From positions 8,264,501-8,328,500 of the forward strand of contig NZ_CP107942.1 in NCBI RefSeq assembly GCF_036053395.1: a DNA stretch of 64,000 nt, in the 5' to 3' direction. The stretch comes from Actinoplanes sp. NBC_00393. Lineage in GTDB: Bacteria > Actinomycetota > Actinomycetes > Mycobacteriales > Micromonosporaceae. Of this stretch, positions 8,442-17,024 are shown one piece after another. A program made the translations under genes and the position numbers. The notes below the pieces were generated by a model, which saw only the letters and a program-made list of their open reading frames with translations, was not told where the DNA came from and did no database searches. Position 1 is the first letter of the stretch, and each line of letters opens with the position of its first letter.

Positions 8442-9554
8442 TCAGCGTTTGCCGAGGGCGAGGGCGGTGACCGGTTTGCCGGTGTGCCGGGACAGGGCGC
8501 TGGTGACGGCGTCGCGGGCGTCGTCGGGGGCGATGCCGGCCAGGTTCGACAGCGCGGCGGTCATGCCGAGGGTGTCTTTGACCTTGACGAAGCCGAGCAG
8601 CTCACGCAGTTGCGGTGCCCAGCCGATGCGGCCGGCGGCCAGGTCAAGGTTCAGGTCGACCGCCGCGGCGATCACGGTCTTCGGAACTTTGAGGTCGGCG
8701 GCCAGGTCCCAGTCGGTGGTGACCTCGACCTGCACGGTGAACCGCGACGCCAGGGCTTCGGTGAGGATCGCGCCGTGCACGCCGGGGTTATGGCCGCCGC
8801 ACACGTAGAACCCGTCGGCGGCGTCCACGGTCTCGGCACCGTTCGGGGTGGTGACGGTGATCTTGCCGCGGCCGTCCATCACCGGGTACAAGATCGCGAG
8901 CACGCGGGGCGGGATGAGGGTGGCGTCGTCGACCAGCAGCGGCCGGCCCTCGCGCATCGCCTGCACGAGGGGGCCGTAGACGAAGTCGTAGCCGCCGCCG
9001 GGCAGCGGGGCGTAGGAGCCGAGGAAGTCGTCGACGATGGTGTCGCCGGTGCCCGCGACGGTGAGCAGGTCCGGGAACGCGGCTTCGAGCATGGCGGTCT
9101 TGCCGGTGCCGGGCGGCCCGTACAGCAGCACCGGCATCCGCTGGCTGCGTAGTTTGTGCAGGACGTTGATGTCCCAGTCGCTGCCGAGCCGGCGCGGGTA
9201 GTACAGCAGCCCGCTGGGTCGGGTGATCGGCGCCGGCTTGCCTCCCCGGCTGCGCCGGCTACCGCCGCGGCTGCCGGAGGTGGTGGGCGGCAGGGCGCCG
9301 GCGGCGTCGATACCGGCCTGGGTGATCTGGAACCGGTGGTGCGGGTCGCGGTGGTGGGTGGCGTGTCCGGCGGCGACCATCCGTTTGGCGGCCTCGGCGA
9401 CGGCGCCGGTTGAGGGCGCCTCGATGGCTTTGGTGATCTCGCCGACCTTGTGCGGACGGTCCGGGTGGTCGCGCAGGTAGAGAGCGACCTTGCGATACAG
9501 GTATCCCGAGCCGCTGGTAGGGGCGGGGTCGGGTGTGGGCGAGGGTGCAGTCAT
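8442..9554 (-). CDS. MoxR-type AAA+ ATPase
   Basis: 370 residues. ATG at 9554 is chosen for its AAGGAAGG ribosome site; an upstream in-frame ATG (9641) would read through a palindrome. The N-terminal 20-85 looks like a winged helix. After a Gly/Arg/Ser-rich linker comes the AAA core: Walker A G-P-P-G-T-G-K-T (146-153), Walker B R-P-L-L-V-D-D (204-210) and a sensor-like C-G-G-H-N-P. It heads the two-gene unit with the VWA protein. The N-terminal DNA-binding-like domain is an uncommon addition to a MoxR protein. Confidence 0.85.
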   Translation of the reverse strand: MTAPSPTPDPAPTSGSGYLYRKVALYLRDHPDRPHKVGEITKAIEAPSTGAVAEAAKRMVAAGHATHHRDPHHRFQITQAGIDAAGALPPTTSGSRGGSRRSRGGKPAPITRPSGLLYYPRRLGSDWDINVLHKLRSQRMPVLLYGPPGTGKTAMLEAAFPDLLTVAGTGDTIVDDFLGSYAPLPGGGYDFVYGPLVQAMREGRPLLVDDATLIPPRVLAILYPVMDGRGKITVTTPNGAETVDAADGFYVCGGHNPGVHGAILTEALASRFTVQVEVTTDWDLAADLKVPKTVIAAAVDLNLDLAAGRIGWAPQLRELLGFVKVKDTLGMTAALSNLAGIAPDDARDAVTSALSRHTGKPVTALALGKR

Positions 9555-9575
9555 GGTGGCCTTCCTTGAAGGCGG

Positions 9576-9614
9576 GCATGCCTGCGCCCCCGTCTCCGGG
9601 GTGCGCAGGCATGC
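9576..9614 (-). terminator. Perfect palindrome between 9775 gene and MoxR gene
   Basis: 12-bp perfect arms GCATGCCTGCGC (9576-9587) and GCGCAGGCATGC (9603-9614), 22 nt before the MoxR start. Could end the upstream operon or attenuate the MoxR transcript. Confidence 0.6.
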
Positions 9615-9774
9615 AGCCGCACAGCGGAGACGGGTAGGCAATCAACCCGGAACGTCGCGATCAGCTAGATCGAGGCGTCGGGGTGTCGCACCCGTGTGGT
9701 GCTCGGATCAGAAGGTGGTACGCACGTTCCGGCTCCGACGGAACCGGACGGCCAGGGAAGCGGGATGAGGCGCG

Positions 9775-10098
9775 TCAGGCGTCGGGTTTGTGCGGCGGCT
9801 CGACCTCGGTGAAGCCGAAAAGCCGCTCGATGACTTGCAGCGACTGCGTGCGGTACCGGTCGGCGAAGCCGCGGCAGACCGCCGGCTGCACGCCCTCGGG
9901 CGCCATGCCGGGCAGGGTGCTGTGGCAGACGATGTAGCTTTCCGCCGCCCTGGCCTCGTCGACCAGGTCACGCAGCCGTCCCTGCCGCAGGTGCATGAGG
10001 TTGCCGGGCCGGAACACACAGGTGTCACACATCCGGGCCAGCAGCCGGGTCCGCATCGTTTCGAGGTCGCCGACCGACAGGTCGTCCGGGCCGGTCAT
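9775..10098 (-). CDS. Conserved hypothetical protein with Cys motif
   Basis: 107 residues; the start ATG overlaps the upstream stop as ATGA. The sequence is mostly helical, with C-D-T-C-V-F-R-P-G-N near residue 23-32, then C-H near 60 and C-R-G-F near 78. The four Cys plus His could bind zinc or a redox metal. No domain recognised. Last gene of a five-gene run starting at 12585. Confidence 0.65.
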   Translation of the reverse strand: MTGPDDLSVGDLETMRTRLLARMCDTCVFRPGNLMHLRQGRLRDLVDEARAAESYIVCHSTLPGMAPEGVQPAVCRGFADRYRTQSLQVIERLFGFTEVEPPHKPDA

Positions 10099-10484
10099 CG
10101 CGGCGGCCCCAGCTCGGGCTCGACCTCGTCGAGCCACAGCTGCCAGAGCCGCAGGAGCCGGTCCAGGTGGCCGAGCTGCGCGTTGCGCATGGCGATCAGG
10201 GCGTCGAACCGGGCTCCGGCGCCCCGCAGTTCGTCCAGCGCGCTCAGCGACGCGGCCGGTTGGCCTGGTTCGGCCGCGATCACCTGCCGCACGGTGCCGG
10301 TATGCCGGTCGATGGTGTCGATGACCCGGAGCAGCTCATTCTCGGTGACTCCGACGGCCTCGGCCGTGCCGCCGACCCCCCGGGCGAACTCGGCTGCCAG
10401 GCCGCCGAGTTGCATCGCACGCTCCAGCTGCTGGCGGGTGACATCGCGGCCCGTGTATTTGGCGATCACGCGTTCCAGGTCCAT
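10095..10484 (-). CDS. Hypothetical helical protein
   Basis: 129 residues, ATG 8 nt after the upstream stop. The sequence is predicted almost wholly helical and polar, with no membrane segment and Leu-rich stretches at 85-120 that could form a coiled coil. No family recognised. Coupled by ATGA to the next gene. Confidence 0.6.
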   Translation of the reverse strand: MDLERVIAKYTGRDVTRQQLERAMQLGGLAAEFARGVGGTAEAVGVTENELLRVIDTIDRHTGTVRQVIAAEPGQPAASLSALDELRGAGARFDALIAMRNAQLGHLDRLLRLWQLWLDEVEPELGPPR

Positions 10485-10492
10485 CGCCGTGC

Positions 10493-11860
10493 TCACCACC
10501 GATCCGCAGATGAGCGGTCGGGCAGGATGTGCCACGCATGGCCGGTCCAGATCCGCCACTGCCCGCCTGCCGTCGGTTCGGTGAGAACCTGCTCGATGTC
10601 GCGCTGAGACGCAGGCGTGGGGATGGGACGCAGCGCCAGGGTGGTTCCGGCGTCGTCGAGCAGGCGCAGCAGGGTGCTGCCCATGGCTGCTTCGACGGCG
10701 ACCGCGGTGGTCAGGAACATCTGGTCGGCGAGGGCGTCGAGGAGCCGCTGCTGGTCGACGCGCCGGCCGTCGTGGCGGCTGGCGGCCACGTACGACGTCC
10801 AGGCTGCAGCGCCGGCCGCGTCGCTCATTAGCAGTTCGCGGCCGGATCCGGTGGCATCGTCGCCGACGGTGCCGATCCGCTGGCCGTCGAGCAGCAGCGC
10901 CGCGACATAGGCCATGTCGCCGGACACCGGCCACTGCGACAGCATGCGCAGCCGGAACCGGTCGTGAGGAACCTGCATCCCCGGGGCGTGGGGCAGAGGC
11001 GCGAATCGCTGCTGCTCGCCGGGCGCGGGCACCTCGCCGACGATGCGGTCGCAGTCGTGCGGGTCGACCGGCCGCCAGTCCCAGGCTCCGCCCATCACCA
11101 CGTACTCGCCGTCGTCGTCCGGGGTGATCCTCGTCGTGGAGTCCGGGCCACCGATCACGCTGGTCTCGTCGACGACCAGTTGGTCGCCGTCGAAGCCGAT
11201 CGTCGGCAGCAGCCGCTCGACCGCCCAGACGCACGCTTGCGGCCGGACGCCGAGGTTCACCAGCTCGTCGCGCCAGAACACCCGTAGCCGCCGCTGATCG
11301 GCGACGATCGCATCGGCGACCTGCCGTGTGCAGGCGAACACCGCCCGGCCGTCGAGTCCCATCTCGCGCAGCGTGCCGACGAACCCGACCGGAATCCGGC
11401 GCCGCCCGAACGGGCCGCGCTGCCACGACCAGCCGCCGGCGAACACGCCGACCGCCCCCACCCGAAGCCGATCCGGATGCAGATGCGGCAACATCCGCCA
11501 CGGCAACACCGAGGTCGCAGCCTGCAGATGCACGTGGGAGCGTTCGTGGACACCGTCGTCGAAGCCGTCGGCGTGTGCGCCCAGCACCTCGTCGCGCTGC
11601 GTATCGGTCAGATCGTCCCAGGACGGCTGGCCGTTTCCGGCAGCAGCCTGATAGGTCTCGCCGGTCACCCATCCGCCGGTTCCGCCGAGGTAGGGAACCA
11701 GCTGCCCGCCGATGCCGGAGCTGCGGTTCGGCCCGCGACGGGTGAGCACCCGCCTGCCGAGGCTGGTGCGGGCCCACTGGTCGGCGGCGTCGCGGCCGGC
11801 CTGCAGTCCGGCGGTGTACAGGCCCGTCAGGGTCGTCGCCCACACGGTCGCATCGCTCAT
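10493..11860 (-). CDS. Modular hypothetical protein: fusion version of the genes at 15201 and 14662
   Basis: 455 residues, ATG overlapping the upstream stop (ATGA). The N-terminal A-G-R-D-A-A-D-Q-W-A matches the A-G-R-D-A-A-D-W-W-A of the 14099 gene. Residues about 125-290 match the 15201 protein: L-P-H-L-H-P-D-R-L-R-V-G, V-G-F-V-G-T-L, A-V-F-A-C-T-R, F-D-G-D-Q-L-V-V-D, and V-D-P-H-D-C-D-R-I-V-G. Residues about 300-455 match the 14662 protein: H-A-P-G-M-Q-V-P, A-A-S-R-H-D-G-R, and W-R-I-W-T-G-H-A-W. Function unknown; no catalytic motif recognised. Confidence 0.7.
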   Translation of the reverse strand: MSDATVWATTLTGLYTAGLQAGRDAADQWARTSLGRRVLTRRGPNRSSGIGGQLVPYLGGTGGWVTGETYQAAAGNGQPSWDDLTDTQRDEVLGAHADGFDDGVHERSHVHLQAATSVLPWRMLPHLHPDRLRVGAVGVFAGGWSWQRGPFGRRRIPVGFVGTLREMGLDGRAVFACTRQVADAIVADQRRLRVFWRDELVNLGVRPQACVWAVERLLPTIGFDGDQLVVDETSVIGGPDSTTRITPDDDGEYVVMGGAWDWRPVDPHDCDRIVGEVPAPGEQQRFAPLPHAPGMQVPHDRFRLRMLSQWPVSGDMAYVAALLLDGQRIGTVGDDATGSGRELLMSDAAGAAAWTSYVAASRHDGRRVDQQRLLDALADQMFLTTAVAVEAAMGSTLLRLLDDAGTTLALRPIPTPASQRDIEQVLTEPTAGGQWRIWTGHAWHILPDRSSADRW

Positions 11861-12585
11861 CGGTCGCAGCCTTCCCCGGGGAGGGCTTCACCGTTGCTGC
11901 CGTGCGGAAGGGACCAGGCGAAGTCGTGCAGCCAGTACCGGTGCTCCGGGTCGGGCAGCACCCAGCGGCGGGTGCCGTCGTGGTCGACGCGGACGATGCC
12001 GGCCAGCGATCGCCGCAGCACCGGCCTGCCGGGCTGCGCCGGTTCCGTAAGCGCGGCGAGCCTGTCGATCAGCCGCAGGTCGGCCTTGACCAGAAGCCAC
12101 GGAGCTGCAGCGCCGGTGGGCACCTCGACGGTCATCGGCTCGTCCAGTCCGTCCGCGATCAGCTGGATCTGCTGCCATGTCCGGCCGGTCGGTATCAGCA
12201 CCTGCTGGGCTTCGAGGTGAGGGCAGGCGTGGGTGAAGTCGCGGTGGGCGTCGGTGCGGGCGGCGCGCAGCCTGCCGTGTTCGGTCAGCAGCCGGCTCAT
12301 GTTGTCGGTGAAGATGTCGAGGTCCTCGGTGCCCTGGTCGCTGTCCGGTGCGAGTTCCATCCGCATCCAGGTGATCGGGTGGTGCAGCATCTGCAGCTGG
12401 AACTCGGTTGCGGCGTATCGGGCGGCCGCCGACACCCAGGCAAGGATCTGATGCGGGTGGGTGGCGAAGGTCTGGTCGAGTTCGCCGTCGTCGGCGACGT
12501 CATAGCCGGCGTGTTCAGTGAGGTCCCGCAGCACGTGATCGATGGTGGGCGCTTGCGGCACGGGCCAGTCGTAGTTGTCGAGCAC
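11857..12585 (-). CDS. Hypothetical protein
   Basis: 242 residues, GTG with AAGGAAG box; first gene of the run 12585-9775. An alpha-helical N-terminal half (a possible four-helix bundle, about 25-130) is followed by a beta-rich C terminus with R-R-W-V-L-P-D-P-E-H-R-Y-W-L. No family recognised. Coupling with the modular protein downstream suggests a shared complex or pathway. Confidence 0.65.
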   Translation of the reverse strand: MLDNYDWPVPQAPTIDHVLRDLTEHAGYDVADDGELDQTFATHPHQILAWVSAAARYAATEFQLQMLHHPITWMRMELAPDSDQGTEDLDIFTDNMSRLLTEHGRLRAARTDAHRDFTHACPHLEAQQVLIPTGRTWQQIQLIADGLDEPMTVEVPTGAAAPWLLVKADLRLIDRLAALTEPAQPGRPVLRRSLAGIVRVDHDGTRRWVLPDPEHRYWLHDFAWSLPHGSNGEALPGEGCDR

Positions 12586-12609
12586 GGTACTTCCTTTCCG
12601 GAAAAGCGA

Positions 12610-12636
12610 AGATCCGCGACCGGTAGTCGCGGATCT
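12610..12636 (-). terminator. Perfect palindrome in gap before 12585 gene
   Basis: 11-bp arms AGATCCGCGAC / GTCGCGGATCT with a 5-nt loop, between the 12667 stop and the 12585 start. Confidence 0.6.
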
Positions 12637-12666
12637 CGTGGCAGGTGGCGATATGTGGTGTCGGAA

Positions 12667-13371
12667 TCAGGTGTCGGCGTCGTCGAGCGCCGGCGGGTAC
12701 GGCAACGCGCCGGGCGGTGTCGGGAGCAAGCGGACACGAGCCGGATCGATTTCGACGAGGGCGTAGCCGGGGACGTTCGGTCCGATGTCGCCGAGGCTCA
12801 CCAGGTCGTAGTGGTCGGGGGCCTGGAAGTCGTCGCGGACGACGTAGAGCTGCTCTGGGTCTTGGCCGTGCTGGTGCTGCGGGTCGATGATCTGGACCAG
12901 CGATCCCAGGCCCGGCAGGGCCGCCCGCTCCTGACGGTCGGTGATGTGGGCGGCGACCATCGCGATCTGCCAGTCGGCGGGATCGAGCGGATGGGAGTCC
13001 GTGCTGCGGTCCCGGCGAGCGGTCAGCGCCGCCTGCAGCACGGTCCGCAGGCCGGTGGAGACCTCACCGGAGCGGGTCTTGTCCAGCGCTCGAAGCCCGT
13101 AGAACGCGTCGGCGTACAGGTCCGGGGCGGTCGTCTCCCGTATGGGGACCAGTTGGTCGCCTGCCGGGAACCGGAACTGCGGGTCGAGCAGCCGGGGCAG
13201 CGGGATCAGGTCGCCCGGATACGGAGTGTTTCCGGCTCCGGTGGAGTCGCCGCTGAGCCGGTAACTGTCGGCGGGCAGGAAGTGCAGAGGCGCGGTGAGA
13301 TGCGCGCCGATCGTGTTGATGGTGGCGCTCGCCGGGACGAGCACCGCCACCCGAGAAACGATCATGGTCAT
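12667..13371 (-). CDS. Hypothetical protein
   Basis: 234 residues with a GGAGAAAGGGAA ribosome site; ATG at 13371 or 13365. A Ser/Ala-rich hydrophobic start (V-S-R-V-A-V-L-V-P-A-S-A-T) is followed by a mixed alpha/beta protein with many Pro and Asp residues. No membrane segment or known domain seen. Stands alone between palindromes. Confidence 0.6.
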   Translation of the reverse strand: MTMIVSRVAVLVPASATINTIGAHLTAPLHFLPADSYRLSGDSTGAGNTPYPGDLIPLPRLLDPQFRFPAGDQLVPIRETTAPDLYADAFYGLRALDKTRSGEVSTGLRTVLQAALTARRDRSTDSHPLDPADWQIAMVAAHITDRQERAALPGLGSLVQIIDPQHQHGQDPEQLYVVRDDFQAPDHYDLVSLGDIGPNVPGYALVEIDPARVRLLPTPPGALPYPPALDDADT

Positions 13372-13467
13372 CGAGGGTTCCCTTTCTCCGTACGTGGTGA
13401 GTCAGGGCGGCCCGGGGTCGGGGTTGTGTGCGGGCCGCGATTGGTCGGTCGTGAGTCGGGCACACGC

Positions 13468-13504
13468 CACGGCCCCGCCTTCCGGTGTCGGATGCGGGGC
13501 CGTG
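13468..13504 (-). terminator. Perfect palindrome after 13524 gene
   Basis: 11-bp arms CACGGCCCCGC (13468-13478) and GCGGGGCCGTG (13494-13504), 20 nt after the 13524 stop codon. Confidence 0.6.
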
Positions 13505-13523
13505 ATGTGGCGCGGGTCCGGGG

Positions 13524-14039
13524 TCAGGGACGGGGCAATGCGTCGTAGTCGCGGAAGCCTTGACCGGGCATGCCGCCGATGACGTTGAGCTCATCGCGGC
13601 GGATGTGGTCGCGGTCGGCGCCGGTGGCTTCGGCGTGGGCGTACCACGCGGACATCAGCGCGTCGCGGGCCTGCTCGGCGGTGGCGCCGATGCCGGTCCA
13701 CGAGTAGTGCCGCGTGTCGGTGGTGGCGACGTAGACGACGGCCGTTTTCGCAAGAGCGGCCTGGGCGACGTCGGGCCAGGTGTGGTCGGTTGTCGGGTCG
13801 AGCCCGGCTGCGGCGACGGTGTCGGCGGCGGGGGCATCGAGGTGCTGCACGATGGCGTGGCCCAGAGCGGCGAGCCCGGCCCGGTTGTCGACGTAGATGC
13901 CGCCGTCGAACAGTTCGACGCCGGCTTGATCACCGGTGAGGGGCTTGTCGCGGAAGATGTCGCCGGGGTGCAGCCAGCGGGTGATCCAATCCGAGTCGGT
14001 TTTCTCGTCGCCGCTGGTGGCGGTGCCGGGTTCGGTCAT
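13524..14039 (-). CDS. Hypothetical protein
   Basis: 171 residues, AGGAGG box before ATG 14039. Acidic start, then W-L-H-P-G-D-I-F and a helical centre with A-V-V-Y-V-A-T-T-D-T-R-H-Y-S-W-T-G. The last pattern resembles small plasmid proteins of unknown role. No known domain assigned. Confidence 0.6.
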   Translation of the reverse strand: MTEPGTATSGDEKTDSDWITRWLHPGDIFRDKPLTGDQAGVELFDGGIYVDNRAGLAALGHAIVQHLDAPAADTVAAAGLDPTTDHTWPDVAQAALAKTAVVYVATTDTRHYSWTGIGATAEQARDALMSAWYAHAEATGADRDHIRRDELNVIGGMPGQGFRDYDALPRP

Positions 14040-14098
14040 GGTTTTCCTCCTGTCTCGTGAGGCGGTTGTGCCGCAGGTCGGTTTGGTGGCCGGGGGGT

Positions 14099-14665
14099 TC
14101 AGTGCGGCGGCTCGGGCTCGACGACCCGCCTGCACAGATCGGTGATCCGGTCGAGGACCGCGGTGTCGAAGGCGTCGTGGTAGGCGTCGGTCGCTTCGTC
14201 ACGCCGGGAGTCGTCGAGTGCCGCCCAGGTGGTGTCGGCCGGGCCGGTGGCGTTCGTGTACCGCTCGGCCGCGCTGGGGCCGTCTTCCTGTCGACTGGAC
14301 TCGTGAGAGCGCGGCAGCAGGTCGAGCACCGCAGGGTCGCCGTCGTCGATGCCGGTGAGGACGTGGACGGCGGTTGCCTGGCCGTCGCCGGTGACCCGGC
14401 CTCCGATGGCGTCTTGTGCCCACCAGTCGGCAGCGTCGCGGCCGGCCTCGGCGGCGGCGTCACGCAGCCGCTGCAGGATCGCCTGCCAGCGCGCCTGCGC
14501 GTCGGCGGGACGCCCTGCGGGATCGCCGCTGGACGCAGGCGTCGGTTGGGCGGTGTCGTTGTCGGCGGCAGGTTGCTCCTGGTTGCGGCGGACGATGCCG
14601 CAGCCGCCGGGGTGCGGTGTCGCGAGGCTGGGCGGCGTCGTGCGGCGCCACGGCTGGTTCTTCAT
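14099..14665 (-). CDS. Hypothetical protein with A-G-R-D-A-A-D-W-W module
   Basis: 188 residues, ATG overlapping the stop of the 14662 gene (ATGA). Pro/Ala-rich disordered N terminus, then the A-G-R-D-A-A-D-W-W-A helix shared with the proteins at 10493 and 15201. Its C-terminal helices include D-D-S-R-R-D-E-A-T-D-A-Y-H-D-A-F, comparable with T-D-T-Q-R-D-E-V-L-G-A-H-A-D-G-F in the 10493 protein. So this gene carries the N-terminal module of the fused protein on its own. Confidence 0.62.
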   Translation of the reverse strand: MKNQPWRRTTPPSLATPHPGGCGIVRRNQEQPAADNDTAQPTPASSGDPAGRPADAQARWQAILQRLRDAAAEAGRDAADWWAQDAIGGRVTGDGQATAVHVLTGIDDGDPAVLDLLPRSHESSRQEDGPSAAERYTNATGPADTTWAALDDSRRDEATDAYHDAFDTAVLDRITDLCRRVVEPEPPH

Positions 14666-15207
14666 GGGAGGGTCTCCTGTCCTTCTCGGTGGCCGGCGGA
14701 TCGGCGTGGTGGAAGGTCCGTCCAGCCATGGCCGGACCAGATTTGCCAGCGGGTGCCGGTACGGCCGGGCGGCAAGGTCGCGGCGAGCAGGCGCTCGGCG
14801 TCCTGGTCGCGCGGCGCGGCAGCTACCGGCTGGGTGTCGACGGTGTAGTCGCAGGCGTCGATCAGCCGGGCCACGGTGGCGCCGGGCTCGAGTCCGGCGA
14901 TGGCCTTGTCGAGTTCGGCTTCGGTGACGAGGGCGTCCAGCAGCCGGTCCTCGGCGATCGGTTCGCCGTGGTGGCGGCTGGCGGTGCGGTAGGCGTTCAT
15001 GCGCTGCCAGCCGAACAGGTAGTTCGGGGAGAACAGCTCGGTCAGGCCGCCGTTGCCGTCGTTTTCGATCAGGCCGACGATCAGCCCGTTGATGGTGAGC
15101 TGGGCGGTGACCGCTGCCCCGTTGTGAATGCTGCGCCGTGAGACGGAGCCGACCCGCAGCCATGCGTAGGGCACGTGCAGGCCGGGGGTGTGCCGCAAGA
15201 TCACCAT
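14662..15207 (-). CDS. Hypothetical protein, C-terminal module of the fused 10493 protein
   Basis: 181 residues. ATG 15207 lies inside the end of the 15201 gene (7-nt overlap). H-T-P-G-L-H-V-P, then G-L-I-V-G-L-I-E-N-D-G-N-G-G, then T-A-S-R-H-H-G-E, and a W-Q-I-W-S-G-H-G-W ending, align in order with the C-terminal 155 residues of the 10493 protein. The E-N-D-G-x-G-G block recurs in the 29380 gene. Beta-rich N terminus, helical centre; no known family. Confidence 0.65.
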   Translation of the reverse strand: MVILRHTPGLHVPYAWLRVGSVSRRSIHNGAAVTAQLTINGLIVGLIENDGNGGLTELFSPNYLFGWQRMNAYRTASRHHGEPIAEDRLLDALVTEAELDKAIAGLEPGATVARLIDACDYTVDTQPVAAAPRDQDAERLLAATLPPGRTGTRWQIWSGHGWTDLPPRRSAGHREGQETLP

Positions 15208-16292
15208 GCCTGCTCCCGGCCGCTGGCCGGCAGGTCACCGATGATGCGGTCGCAGCAAGCGGGATCGACCGCGTCCCAGCACAGGTTCATGGACCGCACC
15301 GACCACCGCCCATCAGGGCGGGCGGTAACCCGCTCGATCGCCTCGGGGTCTCCCTGCATGATCCGCTGGTCGACGACGAGCACATCGCCGTCGAAATACG
15401 TCCGGCCCCACCGCTGGTCCAGTTCCCGGTCCTGCTCGGCCGGGCTGAGCCCGCTGTCGCGGTCGGCTTCGCGGTCGGCGGCACGGTCGGCGACGATCTG
15501 CTCGGCGACCGTGCGGTCGCAGGCGAACACCGCCCACCCGTTCCAGGCCCGTTCCAAGACACCGACGTACCCGACCCGGTAGCGGTCCGGCCCCTCGTCG
15601 TCGGTGAGGTACCACTCGCCGGAGAACACCGCATACCGGCCGACCCTGGAGCGGTCCGGGTGCAGGTGGGACAGGTCGCGGCCATCGCCGGTCGGGCTGG
15701 CCACCAGCAGGCACTGATCGGTGACGTGCACGAGCAGAGCAACGTCGAACGCCCAGGTGTAGCCGTCGACCGCCTGCTCCAGCTGCTCAGCCGTGACCGT
15801 CTCCCCCGAGGGCACGGCGGCGCCGTGGCGCAGGGCGAGCAGGTCCGCCTCGGTCGGCGGCTCCGCGAACTGCTCGTCCCGAGATGCCGACAGCGGCAGA
15901 CCGTCGATCATCTCCGGGCAGTCCTCGGCGAGGTCGAGCAGCGCGTTACGGGCTGCTGCCTTCGGGTTGCCCGTGGCGTCCGCGCCGATGTGGTGGCGAC
16001 ACCACCAGTCGGCGGCGTGCCGGCCGGCTCGCCCACCGGCGGCCCGGGCCGCCTCCAGGGTCTGCTGCCACGACAGGCCGGTCCCGGCAGCCGGCGTCCA
16101 GCTGGAGGTCAGCCGGATGAGCCGCGTCTGCGCGGGCAGCCTCTGCTGGGTGCCGTCGTCCCAGTTGACGACGAGGGACTGCTGCTCGGGGTCGTAGCTG
16201 TCGACGGTGCCCTGCGGGCCGTGTCCGAAGGCGCTGGCGATGTCGCCGTCGATCACGGCGGCGACGCGTTGTCCAGTGGCGAAGGGTTTCAT
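15201..16292 (-). CDS. DUF4314-like N terminus plus module shared with 10493 protein
   Basis: 363 residues, ATG 16292 with GGGAGAA box. Residues 1-60 (G-Q-R-V-A-A-V-I-D-G-D through V-V-N-W-D-D-G-T) resemble the small beta-barrel of DUF4314 proteins. Then A-G-R-H-A-A-D-W-W, L-S-H-L-H-P-D-R-S-R-V-G, A-V-F-A-C-D-R, F-D-G-D-V-L-V-V-D and V-D-P-A-C-C-D-R-I-I-G follow in the same order as in the 10493 protein. Forms a coupled unit with 14662 and 14099; role unknown. Confidence 0.65.
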   Translation of the reverse strand: MKPFATGQRVAAVIDGDIASAFGHGPQGTVDSYDPEQQSLVVNWDDGTQQRLPAQTRLIRLTSSWTPAAGTGLSWQQTLEAARAAGGRAGRHAADWWCRHHIGADATGNPKAAARNALLDLAEDCPEMIDGLPLSASRDEQFAEPPTEADLLALRHGAAVPSGETVTAEQLEQAVDGYTWAFDVALLVHVTDQCLLVASPTGDGRDLSHLHPDRSRVGRYAVFSGEWYLTDDEGPDRYRVGYVGVLERAWNGWAVFACDRTVAEQIVADRAADREADRDSGLSPAEQDRELDQRWGRTYFDGDVLVVDQRIMQGDPEAIERVTARPDGRWSVRSMNLCWDAVDPACCDRIIGDLPASGREQAW

Positions 16293-16490
16293 CGTGGTTC
16301 TCCCATCAATGCGGTAAGGGAAGTCCCGGCGCTGTTGCGGCCGGGTAGGAAGGGGCGGTGGCTGCGGCGGGGCCGCCCGCGGTTGGCTGTCGCCGGCTGG
16401 GCGGTGCGGTTCGGCCGGAGTAGCCGATGCGGTCGCCGGGCGTCGGCGCGTTCGCGGCATGCCGTAGGGATGGCTGGAAAGCGGTGGAAC

Positions 16491-17024
16491 TTAGTCCCGG
16501 CCGCTGCCGTCGATGCCCGCGCCAGGGGCGGGTCGGCGGCCGAGGATCAGCCGTTGTCCGCGCCCGGTACCGAGGCCGAGGCCGTAGGTCATGAAGCAGC
16601 CATCGCACATGTAGGCCCACGGCCCGAGGCGGGTCGCGCCGTCGTAGCCAGCCGGGATCACCGTGTCGCTCAAGGCGCGGTGGATGTCGCAGGGCGGCAG
16701 CTCGGTGACGTAAGCGACGGCGTCGCTGTCGGCAGCCGGTGGCGCCGGACGCTCGAAGCCCTGTCTTGTCGGGTTATCAGCCCGAGCCGGGGATTCCTCC
16801 TCCGGCGCGTCCGCGGGGCTGGTGTGCGGGCCGTGGGAAAGGGTGATGCGGTCGCCGTCGTCGAGCAGCATGGCCAGGGTGGAACCGTCGTCCCAGGCGA
16901 CGGCGACGGTGTTCGACTGCAGGTCGTGGCGACGGACGGTGCCGAGGGCGCTGGGCTCTAGCCGGGTGTGCGGGTCGCTGGTGTGGATCAGGACGACGCG
17001 TTGGCCGGGCAGGTAAACGGTCAC
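16491..17024 (-). CDS. DUF4314-domain protein with Cys-x2-Cys tail
   Basis: 177 residues, GTG overlapping the upstream stop (GTGA). Residues 5-62 (G-Q-R-V-V-L-I-H-T-S-D-P-H-T-R-L, A-V-A-W-D-D-G-S) match the DUF4314 pattern well; the fold is a small SH3-like barrel of unknown function. After an acidic linker the C terminus has C-D-I-H-R-A-L and M-C-D-G-C-F-M-T, a possible metal site. Confidence 0.75.
   Translation of the reverse strand: MTVYLPGQRVVLIHTSDPHTRLEPSALGTVRRHDLQSNTVAVAWDDGSTLAMLLDDGDRITLSHGPHTSPADAPEEESPARADNPTRQGFERPAPPAADSDAVAYVTELPPCDIHRALSDTVIPAGYDGATRLGPWAYMCDGCFMTYGLGLGTGRGQRLILGRRPAPGAGIDGSGRD

Noticed and set aside
11902..16961. Long plus-strand frames (11902-13548, 15138-16961) opposite the accessory array
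   Set aside because: They cross several minus-strand genes and palindromes, lack ribosome sites and show no domain; minus-strand genes have ATGA couplings and paralogues.
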